Source: Bacteroidota bacterium
Lineage (GTDB): Bacteria > Bacteroidota > Bacteroidia > Chitinophagales > Saprospiraceae
NCBI GenBank assembly: GCA_024743405.1
Contig: JANSWP010000014.1
Span: forward strand, 1-64,000
Direction of reading: 5' to 3'
Length of the DNA stretch: 64,000 nt
A program made the position numbers and the translations under genes. Shown here piece by piece: positions 9,257 to 18,251 of this stretch (positions are counted from its first letter, which is position 1; each line of letters starts with the position of its first letter). The notes below the pieces were generated by a model that was given only the letters and a program-made list of their open reading frames with translations, made no database searches and was not told the origin of the DNA.

Positions 9257-9477
9257 ATTAGGTACTTTGATTATTTGTATTCAATAGCTACAAAGTTCTA
9301 ACTTAAAAACGACTTCAATACTATTTTGTCACTTAATGCTATGTTAAAGATTTATTTTAGGGAAGCCATACAACGTCTGACTTCAAGTCATTTGATAGAA
9401 CAAATTCACTCAATCTAGTACGCTTGCCATTTTACTTTCGCTCAAATGTGGCAAGAAATGACTGTTGGTATTGGATA

Positions 9478-9887
9478 TTTTAGCTAAAATATCCACAGCC
9501 TAGGTTTTTTTTCATAAAAGGTGACCTTTGCACCTTTTATACTATTTTCATCATGGAAAAAAGGAGAAAGATTATTTGAAATGCAGTTATTGCTAATTAC
9601 CCTTTCTTTTCAGATTAGAGTATGTCTAAAAATTTCACAAACTGAGAATCAATGATTTATGGTTCTGGGGATAAATTAATAAGGGAGTTTGCCGAGGTAA
9701 ATGACCGCAATAATTTGAAGGCAGGTTCATAAAGCGTTGGTTTTTAGGAAGTAAAAATTTAGACATACTCTTACTGTTTTCGCCGCAAAAAAAATCTTTT
9801 TGAAGGCGAATGAGGTAAAAATTGCTCGCAACCTTTACCTGATTCGCCTGCTTGGGTTTCTCTTTGCTTTGGCTAGGCAGAAGCCAT
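9478..9887 (-). repeat. Composite dispersed repeat, family 2, copy 1 (interrupted)
   Basis: Read on the minus strand this region is homologous to 39416-39640. The shared pieces are agaaacc(c)aagcag, aatttttacctcattcg, gcggcgaaaacag, ctgaaaagaaagggtaatt, tttcaaataatctttctcc, ttttttccatgatgaaaa and taggctgtggatatttt. It differs by a 153-bp insertion at 9618-9770 and ends in a perfect 22-bp palindrome at 9473-9494. It occupies most of the gene-free interval 9257-9981; the rest of that interval shows nothing I recognise. Confidence 0.75.
9618..9770. mobile_element. MITE-like insertion with TTA target duplication
   Basis: A 153-bp segment bounded by inverted repeats: GAGTATGTCTAAAAATTT at the left and, on the other strand, GAGTATGTCTAAATTTTTAC at the right. 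TTA flanks it on both sides (9615-9617 and 9771-9773). The related repeat near 39540 runs straight through this point without it, so the insertion is visible by comparison. It has no coding capacity and is likely mobilised in trans. Confidence 0.7.
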
Positions 9888-9981
9888 AATAATTCTAGTT
9901 TCTATCGTTCTTAAATGAGCTTCTTTGCTAAATTAAGTTTATTCGCGTTCCATATCAAGCTAAAATTTCCTTTGCATTGTT

Positions 9982-11037
9982 TTAAAATTGCGTATTGTAT
10001 TTAATAAGAAACTGCTCAGGAATGTCGTCCTTAGATTCTCCTAAATTCTGTCGCAAATCAATTTCAATACCTCTTGCAATGGTAGAAATAGGAACATCAT
10101 TGGCAGTACCTTCAAATGGGTTTTCTCCTGTTCTTCCAATTCTTTCCATCGTATGAAATACCCAAGCGACGATCACATAAAAAGGGATAGACAACCAAAT
10201 AAATAGATCGCTTATTACTTGGCTCTTGGCTGTAATTTCATTTCCGATTTCAGAAAATTGAGGAACCAATGCTAAAGGAAGCAAAAGGACAAAAATCCAC
10301 ATAAAGAAATGGTTGAGTGTCGCGAATTGTCTGGGATAAGGAAAGTTTTTAATCCGTTCACTTTTACCTTGAAGTGTAAATAACTCTTGCAAAATGCTCT
10401 CTAATTCTAAAAAAGAAAATTCCCAAATAATACCTTCTTCTTTAAGTTTTTTTAGATGATGTGATTGTAAGTATAATAGTGCAGTCTGTTTATTATTCTT
10501 GCTCATAACATAATCAAAATCACTTTGAGAAATATAGGGTTTCAGATCTTTTTCTAAGGTTGAGTCTAACTCAGGTGGTCTAGTATCCCATTCTTGGTTT
10601 GTCTTATGATTGATGGACGTTTCCCATGGTTTAGGCATCCGCATAGCATGACGCAAAGCAGTCATCCACGCAATATGACGATAAGTAAGCGTTTTAATTT
10701 CTTCTTGGAGTTTGGCTTCAGTTACAGGGGTTTCCGTATGTTCATTGGTTAACATATCTTGAGCAAACATCCCAAAGGTTCTTGAAGTATTCACAATGCC
10801 GCCCCAAATTTTTCTTGCTTCCCATATTCTACCATAAGCAGCGTTGTTTTGAAACCCGATAACGAATGCTACGGCAGTACCGATCAAGGCTAAAGGTGTC
10901 CATGGAATTTTTAACCATGCGACATCTAAAAAGTAATGGATTGCAACCCAACTGGTTATAATTCCAAAAAAAAGAAAGGTTTCAAATCTTGTCCACCACG
11001 CCATTTCAAAGGCAGTGTAAGTCTTTTTAATATACAT
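9982..11037 (-). CDS. Bestrophin family (UPF0187) anion channel
   Basis: Bestrophin-type pentameric anion channel of the inner membrane. The 351-residue sequence begins with the conserved WWTRFETFLFFGI segment and the family motif GFQNNAAYGRIWEARKIWGG (about 61-80), followed by soluble helices and two more membrane helices near 240-285. Length is usual for bacterial members. It stands alone. The physiological ion cannot be deduced. Confidence 0.9.
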   Translation of the reverse strand: MYIKKTYTAFEMAWWTRFETFLFFGIITSWVAIHYFLDVAWLKIPWTPLALIGTAVAFVIGFQNNAAYGRIWEARKIWGGIVNTSRTFGMFAQDMLTNEHTETPVTEAKLQEEIKTLTYRHIAWMTALRHAMRMPKPWETSINHKTNQEWDTRPPELDSTLEKDLKPYISQSDFDYVMSKNNKQTALLYLQSHHLKKLKEEGIIWEFSFLELESILQELFTLQGKSERIKNFPYPRQFATLNHFFMWIFVLLLPLALVPQFSEIGNEITAKSQVISDLFIWLSIPFYVIVAWVFHTMERIGRTGENPFEGTANDVPISTIARGIEIDLRQNLGESKDDIPEQFLIKYNTQF

Positions 11038-11168
11038 AAATTAATTTTTGAAAATCATTAATATGGTTCGCTTGTGATTTAGAAATTCTCTCAATCACAA
11101 ATTCCAAATATACTCTTAAATCATTCGCAAATTTTATCATGTAAAGATGAAGAAATATCAGTTATTAT

Positions 11169-12410
11169 TTACTTGTTACTTAATTCAGTAATTATTTTTG
11201 CAGTTTCACTATAATCTTCATTATTTTTCTTTGCGATTTGAATTGTCTTCTCCGCTTGTTTTAAAGCCTTTTCATGTTCTCCTAATTTGAAAAGCAACCA
11301 AGCGTAGGTATCATTATTGGCATAGTCATTATTTAATTCAATAGATCTAACGGAGCACTTGACAGCGGTTTTAAGTTTGTCTACATCTTCCGATTGTTCA
11401 AAAGTACTCCATGCGAAAGAATTTAATTGACTTTCCTCATCCCATATTATTGAAATGTATTGATCAACAGCTGTTTTATATTTCGATACATTTTTGTTTT
11501 TTTCATACAATGCCATCTCTAAGAAAAGCGTAAAGTGCTCATTCATGATACCTGTTAACCGGCCATCCATTTCCTTAAATAAATATTTTTTGCCTTGATC
11601 ATATGGTTTGGCAATTTTCATTGCAGCGGAGAAAATTTCGGCATCATTTTCCTCAATTGCTTGGTTTAGCGTTTTATGAAGAGCCCATACAATTCGGGAA
11701 TCGACTTGATCTTTGTCAAAGTATTCATAGAATTTATCCTTGTTAGATTCGAGAAAAGTGAAAGCTGGATTGTCAAAGGAGATATAGTTTTTGTGATTGT
11801 ATATGACATATTCATAAATGAATTTTATGTTTTTCTCCTGCTCATATTCGGATGGTTCTATAGTACTCAAGTATTCATTAATTACCATTGAATCTAATTC
11901 ATAGCCATCTCTAAGCATATAGCAATAATCAAAAAGGAATTCGCTATCTCGCTGTCCATTTTGATATGATTTTTTGTAGTTAGAGAGTGTTTTTTCTGAG
12001 TTCAATGCGTTATGTGCCTGTTGTAAAAATGATTCCGCTGTGTATGCGCCTACAAGTTTATGCAGCTCATTTCCATTTTTGTCAAAGAAGAGGAAAGTAG
12101 GATGCATTCGAACATTGTATGTTTTATTGATTTCTAGTCCGACTCCCTTTAGTGTGTTTATTTCAAAATTGATGAAATTGGAATTGTAATATTCAAAAAC
12201 CTGTCTGTCTTTAAAAACGGTTTTTTCCATTTTTCTACAAGCTCCGCAACCATCAAAATGAAAGTAAAGCATCACTCCCTTATTTTTCTTCTTGGCAAGC
12301 TCAAACACCTCTTTATATTCTAATGGCTTGAAAACTATTGTTGTGTCTGCTGCAAAAAGTTTAAAAGTGAAAGTGAATAATGTGGCGACTGTTATTATTA
12401 TTTTCATCAA
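11169..12410 (-). CDS. Periplasmic thioredoxin-fold protein with C-terminal TPR-like region
   Basis: The 413-residue exported protein has a signal peptide (cleavage near LFAA). A thioredoxin-like domain at about 35-140 has the active-site pair in DGCGACRKME and the cis-proline loop MHPTFLFF. The long helical remainder ends in a TPR-like motif (NDTYAWLLFKLGEHEKALKQ). The N-terminal domain is the Thioredoxin_7/DUF255 type, which usually reduces or senses envelope thiols. The partner is unknown. The gene is monocistronic by spacing. Confidence 0.85.
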   Translation of the reverse strand: MMKIIITVATLFTFTFKLFAADTTIVFKPLEYKEVFELAKKKNKGVMLYFHFDGCGACRKMEKTVFKDRQVFEYYNSNFINFEINTLKGVGLEINKTYNVRMHPTFLFFDKNGNELHKLVGAYTAESFLQQAHNALNSEKTLSNYKKSYQNGQRDSEFLFDYCYMLRDGYELDSMVINEYLSTIEPSEYEQEKNIKFIYEYVIYNHKNYISFDNPAFTFLESNKDKFYEYFDKDQVDSRIVWALHKTLNQAIEENDAEIFSAAMKIAKPYDQGKKYLFKEMDGRLTGIMNEHFTLFLEMALYEKNKNVSKYKTAVDQYISIIWDEESQLNSFAWSTFEQSEDVDKLKTAVKCSVRSIELNNDYANNDTYAWLLFKLGEHEKALKQAEKTIQIAKKNNEDYSETAKIITELSNK

Positions 12411-12483
12411 TGTGTTTTTTATTAATAATCTTTAGGACGAATCCTTGCTCGTATTACATCATAACGAAGTTAGGTCGCAGGGA

Positions 12484-13146
12484 TTAAAGTGTAGAAGTTT
12501 CAAGTTTTTTTGTAAAAAAGAATTCAGTTGTTTTTCTGAAACTGCAAAAAATGAACTTTTGAATGGCATCAGATGGCGTTTTATGGTCAACTTCGATGCA
12601 CTCTATTTTTCTGAAGAATGGTTTCAATCGGTGGGTCATTGAAGCTTCAGAATATTGTTTAATCTCAATTCCACTGCACTTTTTGGGACCTTGTTCCGAA
12701 AAGGTTCCAATAATCAATATTCCATTTGAGCTAAGTCCATTTTGAACTGTATGGATGTAGGATTCAATTTCATCATCTTTTGTTAAAAAATGAAAAGCTG
12801 CCCTATCGTGCCAAAAGTCATAGTGTTCAGTTGTTTTAAAGGTTGCCGCATCCGCAACAATCCAGTTCACATTTTTTGCTTTATCTCCAAGCCTTGATTT
12901 TGCTTTTTCAATTGCTGTTTCAGAAATGTCAAGTATGGTAATATCTTGATAGCCTAATTGAATTAAATGGTCAACGAGATTACTATCTCCGCCTCCAATA
13001 TCTATTATTTTTGCTGATTTTTGAATTTTATATTCCTTCAAAAAAGCAATTGAAGTTTCTGGCTTTTTTTGATACCAGCTAACCTCTTTCAAGTTTTTCG
13101 TTTGATATATATTTTCCCAATGTTGTCTTCTGTCGAATTTTTCCAT
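12484..13146 (-). CDS. Class I SAM-dependent methyltransferase
   Basis: The 220-residue Rossmann-fold methyltransferase shows motif I (IIDIGGGDSNLVDHL), motif II (ITILDIS) and post-I and motif IV elements (WIVADAATF, YDFWHDRAAFHFL). The WHDRAAFHFL block is typical of a small bacterial methyltransferase group of undefined substrate. The frame is open to an ATG at 13206, but the family begins near MEKFDRRQHWENIYQT, so the ATG at 13146 is preferred, with aaggaaaa upstream. A structured repeat lies directly upstream. Confidence 0.85.
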   Translation of the reverse strand: MEKFDRRQHWENIYQTKNLKEVSWYQKKPETSIAFLKEYKIQKSAKIIDIGGGDSNLVDHLIQLGYQDITILDISETAIEKAKSRLGDKAKNVNWIVADAATFKTTEHYDFWHDRAAFHFLTKDDEIESYIHTVQNGLSSNGILIIGTFSEQGPKKCSGIEIKQYSEASMTHRLKPFFRKIECIEVDHKTPSDAIQKFIFCSFRKTTEFFFTKKLETSTL

Positions 13147-13269
13147 TTTGAACAAGTTTTCCTTTTTTGCTTTTCGGTTGTGTTTTAGTTTTACGAATAC
13201 GGACATATAAATTTACCATTTGAACTCGTCTTTTTTGCACCTACCCCCCATCCGCGCGGGTCTCTACGT

Positions 13270-13392
13270 TGAAAAGATTCCCCGAATCTTTTCTGCTAAA
13301 GCACCACTACGTTCATGTTAAAAATGCTCGCCATAGCTTTGGCTAGGCCTGTACTTTTTGCCTCATTAGCTACAAAAAATTCTGATCTCAAA
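13270..13392. repeat. Structured palindromic repeat, family 1, copy 3 (diverged)
   Basis: The core at 13332-13347 is CATAGC, TTTG, GCTAGG. On the minus strand the order aatgaggcaaaaagtacag, core, gcgagcatttttaac parallels the copies at 1281 and 59483. Outer arms are imperfect (attagctacaaaaaattctg against the complement of the gaatcttttctgctaaa stretch). A separate perfect 9-bp hairpin (AAAAGATTC, CCC, GAATCTTTT) lies inside the left arm at about 13274-13294. Confidence 0.5.
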
Positions 13393-13419
13393 TTGGTCAA
13401 TTTATTTTATCCGAATTCC

Positions 13420-14502
13420 TTACGAATTATCTGCAACGAAGTTTGGCCATCTATTCATATAATTGATAAACTTTTCACTCAATCCTTCTTTACGAAGGTA
13501 TTCTTTTGTTACAGGTATTTTCGTAGGGGTAAAATTTGGATCCGCCATTACTTTGATTGGGAAATCATGATGAAGAATGGCAGAACGCCCAATCGTAACA
13601 AAGTCTACATCAGCGTTTAAGATCTTTTTTACGTCATTTCCACTTTTAATCTTTCCCGCCACGGTCAATCGTACATTTTTATAATCAAGGTTGGTAAAGT
13701 GCTCCAGTAAGGAATAATTTTTAAACTCATCTTCTTCTGGAAGTTTGAAGCAGTCCCACAAAGAAATATCAAGAAAGTCAATTTTTCCATCATCAATTAA
13801 TTGTTGACATACCTTTTTGATTTCAAGTAGATTCATTCCAAATTTCTCTGGAGATAGCCTCACACCTAATAGAAAACTGAAGCCACAAGCAGCTCTTATT
13901 CCATCAATTATTTCAAATAGAATACGTGCTCGATTATTTAGACTTCCTCCATATTCATCCTTTCTATGATTGATGTCTTGACTTAAAAATTGGGTTAAAA
14001 TATAACCATGAGCACCATGAACTTCAACACCATCATAGCCACTTTCTTTTGCTCTTATGGCAGCTTTTATAAAATCATCTCTCAACTGTTTAACTTCATT
14101 TAAGGATAATTCACGAGCTCCAAATTTTTCGTTTCTGGAGGGACAAACCGGAGATTGATGAATTAATTCAGTGGGCGTACGCATTCCTGCATGATGTAAT
14201 TGAATGACAGAAAGGCTACCATAAGCTTTAATACGTGAAGTTAATCTTCGATGTCCAGCAATATGTTTGTCAGCGAAAATGCCTAATTGACCTGGAAATC
14301 CCTTGCCAATTTGCTGAATATAAGCAGCACAAGTCATGACTAGTCCAAATTGTCCTTTCGCTCTCATCGTCAACCAGTTGAATTCTTCATCTGAAAGTTG
14401 ACCATCTTCAAAACTTTGGGTATTTGTTAGTGGAGCTAACATGAATCTGTTTTTCATGACTGCTCCACAGGAGAATTTAATAGGTGTTTCTGGAGAATTC
14501 AT
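13420..14502 (-). CDS. NADH:flavin oxidoreductase, old yellow enzyme family
   Basis: FMN-dependent ene-reductase of the TIM-barrel old yellow enzyme family, cytosolic. The 360-residue protein shows NRFMLAPLTN near the FMN site, IQLHHAGMR, the HGAHGYILTQFLS substrate-binding His block (about residue 170), YGGSLNNRARI, and the C-terminal phosphate-binding FVTIGRSAI. Length is normal and all motifs are present, so it should be active. The substrate is unknown; it probably reduces electrophilic alkenes. Confidence 0.9.
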   Translation of the reverse strand: MNSPETPIKFSCGAVMKNRFMLAPLTNTQSFEDGQLSDEEFNWLTMRAKGQFGLVMTCAAYIQQIGKGFPGQLGIFADKHIAGHRRLTSRIKAYGSLSVIQLHHAGMRTPTELIHQSPVCPSRNEKFGARELSLNEVKQLRDDFIKAAIRAKESGYDGVEVHGAHGYILTQFLSQDINHRKDEYGGSLNNRARILFEIIDGIRAACGFSFLLGVRLSPEKFGMNLLEIKKVCQQLIDDGKIDFLDISLWDCFKLPEEDEFKNYSLLEHFTNLDYKNVRLTVAGKIKSGNDVKKILNADVDFVTIGRSAILHHDFPIKVMADPNFTPTKIPVTKEYLRKEGLSEKFINYMNRWPNFVADNS

Positions 14503-14559
14503 TGTTTAACGTTATTAGTTTATGATTCCTAACTTGGCAGAGCCAGTATCCTAAAAACC

Positions 14560-14820
14560 ATTATTGGTCAATTTCTTCTTTGTCTTGATACAAAGAAGCA
14601 AAAATCAAGGCTGTGGATATTTTGGCTAAAATTCAATGCCCTCCCACAGACGATCCAAATGCTCGCAAAGCTCGCGTGGATAGCCTTTTTAGCCCTCCTC
14701 GAATTGAATTTCTTAACTCCAAAATCTCCAATGCCTCTGCGAAAATCGAAACATTTGGTTCAACAAACAAGCAAAAAATTATCGATAACATGTTGGTTTT
14801 GAGTTGTGCTTAAGAGCCTA
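14560..14820 (+). repeat. Composite dispersed repeat, family 2, copy 3 (3' part)
   Basis: From aaggctgtggatatttt at 14612 to gtgcttaagagccta at 14820 this is roughly 80% identical by eye to 39631-39855, including ccaaatgctcgcaaagctcg, attgaatttcttaac and caaaaaattatcga. It is preceded by a local hairpin (TTCTTTG, tcttgata, CAAAGAA) in the place where copy 1 has a different hairpin. It fills the gene-free interval 14503-14817 and just touches the stop of the DUF998 gene. Confidence 0.75.
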
Positions 14821-15435
14821 AATATTAGTGGGCGTTTTTATTTCTTCTTGTTTGAACAATAAAAATGCTAAATATCCAATCCAAAGGAAATAGAATCCAA
14901 ATCCAATTCTTTGACCTAATCCGGGCGTATTTCCCGTTCGTAAAAACCCACTTACAATACTTAGTATGGTTAATATTAAAGATGGATTTATTGCTTTTTT
15001 CCAATAGTCAGATTTTTTAAATTGCTTTGGGTAGGAAAAAGCGGCGATTAAAAAGAATAAAAAACTTCCGAGACTACCGATTGTGTGTAAAATCATAGTC
15101 ATTGAGGTTCGATCATCAAAATCGCCAGGGAAAATACCTGATAAACTCATAAATATTCCTGACAAAAATAATCCCCAAAATGCCAATTTCCCTTTTCCAT
15201 TTGGGTTTACATTTTTGCTTAAACCAATTGCAAAGATTGAAATCAATGCACCTACGGTTATGTATCCAATTATATTCCACCACCATTTGTTGGGTGCATC
15301 TAAAGATCCTAATTCACTAATTGCTTTATGTAAGTGGCTGTACTCTGGGCGAATGGTACTCATAATTAAGTAAGTCACTACAAAAATTATTGGTATTGAA
15401 ATTCCAATTAGGCCATAGCGTTTAGATTGTTTCAT
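14818..15435 (-). CDS. DUF998 family membrane protein
   Basis: The 205-residue protein has six predicted membrane helices. The family-like start (a TM helix, then SHLHKAISELGS and PNKWWWNIIGYI) and the central GIFPGDFDDRTSMTMILHTIGS block match DUF998. Function of the family is unknown. It follows the DUF3667 gene by 2 bp, so the two are surely co-transcribed. Its stop codon overlaps the end of a dispersed repeat. Confidence 0.85.
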   Translation of the reverse strand: MKQSKRYGLIGISIPIIFVVTYLIMSTIRPEYSHLHKAISELGSLDAPNKWWWNIIGYITVGALISIFAIGLSKNVNPNGKGKLAFWGLFLSGIFMSLSGIFPGDFDDRTSMTMILHTIGSLGSFLFFLIAAFSYPKQFKKSDYWKKAINPSLILTILSIVSGFLRTGNTPGLGQRIGFGFYFLWIGYLAFLLFKQEEIKTPTNI

Positions 15436-15437
15436 TT

Positions 15438-16166
15438 TTAATTTATTAGGAAATCAATTGTGGTTCCTAATGCTATAGCTGCTAAAGTAAAGGTTAGCAT
15501 GCCTAAAATATAGCTCAAGAATCCTTTTAAATAATTGATTTTCTTCTTTTTATCAAAGAATCTTCCAATTGCCCAAGAAACATAGACAAAACCCAAAAGA
15601 CCACCAATCTGTAATACCTTAAATTCCGTTAAACTTTCAGTAATTCCGAAAATGGTATATATCAACATTCCAATTCCCATAACGAAACACAACAGGATAA
15701 GAATTTCAAAGAAATTGAAGTTATACTTTCTAAAAAACAATTTAATCCATAAAGCAATGAAAATTGCCATTAAGATATTGGCATATCCATAATTCTGTTG
15801 AACCCACTCAAAAATTGTTAAAATGGCGGTATCTTTTGAATCTGAATAATTGACATATCCATCTTCAAAATTTAGCCATTGTTGAGCAATGGTATAAATC
15901 AACGAAGTTATTATGACAAAAATAATTGGCTTTACTAGCCTATTTCGATCTTCAAGGATAAACTTTTGAATGTTCAGCCCAGGTCTAACTAATAACTCCT
16001 TTATGGTGTATAGGATTCCCTTGTCAAAGTTTAAGACACTTCCTATTTCCGACAGGATATATTCTCGATTTATTCTTTTGATGACTTGAGAATGCCCACA
16101 GTTAGAGCAGAATTGACCGTACAGTTCACTATTACACCTAACACATTTTTCGATTTTAGTTTGCAC
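15438..16166 (-). CDS. DUF3667 zinc-ribbon membrane protein
   Basis: The 242-residue protein has an N-terminal zinc ribbon (CVRCNSELYGQFCSNCGHS, cysteines at about residues 8, 11, 20 and 23), a short helical linker (EIGSVLNFDKGILYTIKELL) and about five membrane helices. This arrangement is characteristic of DUF3667 in Bacteroidota; function unknown. It lies 17 bp after the broken sugar dehydrogenase and 2 bp before the DUF998 gene, within one minus-strand run. Confidence 0.88.
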   Translation of the reverse strand: MQTKIEKCVRCNSELYGQFCSNCGHSQVIKRINREYILSEIGSVLNFDKGILYTIKELLVRPGLNIQKFILEDRNRLVKPIIFVIITSLIYTIAQQWLNFEDGYVNYSDSKDTAILTIFEWVQQNYGYANILMAIFIALWIKLFFRKYNFNFFEILILLCFVMGIGMLIYTIFGITESLTEFKVLQIGGLLGFVYVSWAIGRFFDKKKKINYLKGFLSYILGMLTFTLAAIALGTTIDFLIN

Positions 16167-16183
16167 TGATATATTTTTTGTTA

Positions 16184-17378
16184 TTAATTAGAAACAAGTC
16201 TACTAATCCTTACGATCATTCCATTTGATTTGGTAAGGTCATTTCGTTCAATTAATGCAATGATATCTCCACTTAGGAGTTGCTTAATTGTTCTTACTCT
16301 ACCTTCGATATTCAATCCAAAAGTTTCATTGGTTTTTCGATTATATTTCATCAGTCTTCTAAATGCTAATGAACCGAAAAGAAAATAATCGTTCCAATCT
16401 GAGATATTACTTCCATTAACTTTTAAGAGGCATGCAGGAGCAATGGCTTGACCTCCGTCACGTGCTGGAACTGTCCAATGATGTTCTGGCATAATCGTAA
16501 ATGTAGCAGCTGAATCTTCTGAAATTGTAGAAACCCTGTGCACCGTCATAATTAATGCCATAAGAAAACAGTGGCCAACCATAATTTTGTCCCTTTTTTA
16601 TAATATTGAACTCATCCCCACCTTTAGGACCATGTTCCACTCCAAAAAGGATGTTAGTTGATTTCTCAAAATATAAACCTTGCACATCTCTATGTCCATA
16701 ACTCCAAATTGTTGTAGGGGCTTCAAGACTATCAAGAATTGGATTGTCTGAAGGAATGCTTCCATCGTCCATTAACCGGTGAATTTTCCCAGCATCGTAA
16801 TTGAAGTCTTGAGCATTTAAAATTGGATTTTCTTTAGTCGAAAAGTTTGAATTTCCGATGTTTAGGAAGAAATGTGTCTCATCTTCCCATACTATCCTCA
16901 TTCCGTTTCCAGTATAATCTTGATTTCTCGCTGTGAAAACACTCTCAACCTGAGTAGCTTTATTGTGCTGTATTTTTAACCGAGATACCATTGCTAAGCC
17001 ATCAGGATTTAAGTAGGATATATATACCCAAGAGTTGGTTGAATAGTTTGGATGAATACTTATGTCCATCAGCCCTCCATGTAAAATCGCGGGTATACCT
17101 GGGATCCCAAAAGATACAACCTCGGGCATTCCAACTATCTCGGTTTGATTACCATTTTTTAAGTGGAACAACTTCCCAATTCTATCTGTAATGAAGTATT
17201 CATTTTCTTCAACTATTGCAATTCCGTACGGAATGGTGAATCCTTGTGCAATTGTATCTAACGAAAAGGAATCATTACTAATAGGATAAGGCGAATCTGG
17301 GACTATAATGATATTGGTATTGCAACTAATCAGCCAACCAAACAAAAGTAAAGTAGATAATATTTTAAATGATCTCAT
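16184..17378 (-). pseudogene. PQQ-type soluble sugar dehydrogenase lipoprotein, frameshifted
   Basis: Six-bladed beta-propeller of the aldose sugar dehydrogenase (YliI-like) family, with a lipoprotein signal (LISC). Family-like segments include GLMDISIHPNYSTNSWVYIS, WSYGHRDVQGLYF and EHGPKGGDEFNIIKKGQNYG. The first frame reads to NYDGAQ, and the homologous continuation (STISEDSAATFTIMPEHHW, then KVNGSNISDWNDYFLFGSLA) is in the next frame, to the stop at 16184. Deleting one base from the CCC run at 16534-16536 would restore one reading frame. It is either a recent pseudogene or a sequencing error; the rest of the sequence is undamaged. Confidence 0.75.
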
Positions 17379-18096
17379 TATCGTTTTCCGTTTTTGATTT
17401 TACCCAATTGCTCATTTCATATAAATAATCTTCAGCTATGATTACATAATCATCTTCAAGAATATCTTGTGGCTCAATTTTCATTTCTAGCCATCTATTT
17501 ATTAGTTTTTCATTAATCGAAAACAGTTTTTCATCGATTTGACTTAGCTCTTGTATTATATTTCCATAATAGAAATCCGTATTAGGGCAAGCCTTTATTG
17601 CAAAATATTTCTCTAAGTAAAATTCTATGACCTGTGAATTATATTTCGTCCCTTGCTTCCAATATCTCTTTATTTGTTCAACCTCTTGTTTCGTGCATTT
17701 TTTCTTTTCGAAATCAATTAAAAATTTGCTTCTCTCAAATCCCAAATTAAGATAAATTGGAAGTATTTTGATATGGTCTAAACAATTTCCAATATGGTCT
17801 AAGAGTGGTTCAGTATAGATTTGGGATAGAATTTCTGAATTTTGAGTTTTTCTTTTTAAGCGAGCACCAATAAATATTCCTTTTGATCTCAGGTATATAT
17901 GAAGTAATTCGTGCGTAAATGAATCGGAGCAAATATTGGATTTTGGAACATAAATAGTTGAACTATAATTTATTGAATAACATCCATATTCCAAGGTGTT
18001 ATCCACTAGTTCAACCTTAATCGAATAGTTTTTCTCAAGTTCTTTGAGTAAAGTTGAATTTCTATTGTCAACTAAACCCTTTATTTGATATTTCAT
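17365..18096 (-). CDS. HELLH-motif protein, putative metallopeptidase-like, unknown
   Basis: The 243-residue soluble protein has FTHELLHIYLRSKG at about 80-93, an HExxH-type zinc-binding motif, in an otherwise helical, Lys-rich sequence. No family is recognised, and no third zinc ligand is obvious. The frame extends to 18192 through a compositionally different segment; the ATG at 18096 is preferred. Its 3' end overlaps the start of the sugar dehydrogenase gene by 14 bp, suggesting translational coupling. Confidence 0.6.
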   Translation of the reverse strand: MKYQIKGLVDNRNSTLLKELEKNYSIKVELVDNTLEYGCYSINYSSTIYVPKSNICSDSFTHELLHIYLRSKGIFIGARLKRKTQNSEILSQIYTEPLLDHIGNCLDHIKILPIYLNLGFERSKFLIDFEKKKCTKQEVEQIKRYWKQGTKYNSQVIEFYLEKYFAIKACPNTDFYYGNIIQELSQIDEKLFSINEKLINRWLEMKIEPQDILEDDYVIIAEDYLYEMSNWVKSKTENDNEII

Positions 18097-18102
18097 TTTT
18101 TT

Positions 18103-18213
18103 AGTTGATGAGCACGGCTCGCATAAATAGCTTGTCAACCGTGGGAGACATAACCTGATACATAGTGGTGTGAAAAGACTGGGCTGGGGCAATTCGCTTT
18201 CCCATTATCAACT
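18103..18213. other. GC-richer 111-bp intergenic patch with 7-bp inverted ends
   Basis: AGTTGAT at 18103-18109 and ATCAACT at 18207-18213 bracket a segment clearly richer in G+C than its surroundings (for example gggctggggc and cacggctcgc). It lies between two AT-rich minus-strand genes. A 61-codon frame crosses it but looks like chance. It may be a small insertion or a recombination scar; I cannot name it. Confidence 0.35.
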
Positions 18214-18251
18214 TGATTCCCCATCCATCCTTTTTCTTGCTTAACAAGATT

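Noticed and set aside
14613-14813. A 66-codon frame upstream of the DUF998 gene
   Set aside because: It lies entirely within the dispersed repeat, and its homologue at 39.6 kb is not open in the same frame.
18103-18213. Integron attC site or group II intron end
   Set aside because: The ends do not match the attC R'/R'' core (GTTRRRY), and no domain V or integrase is present.
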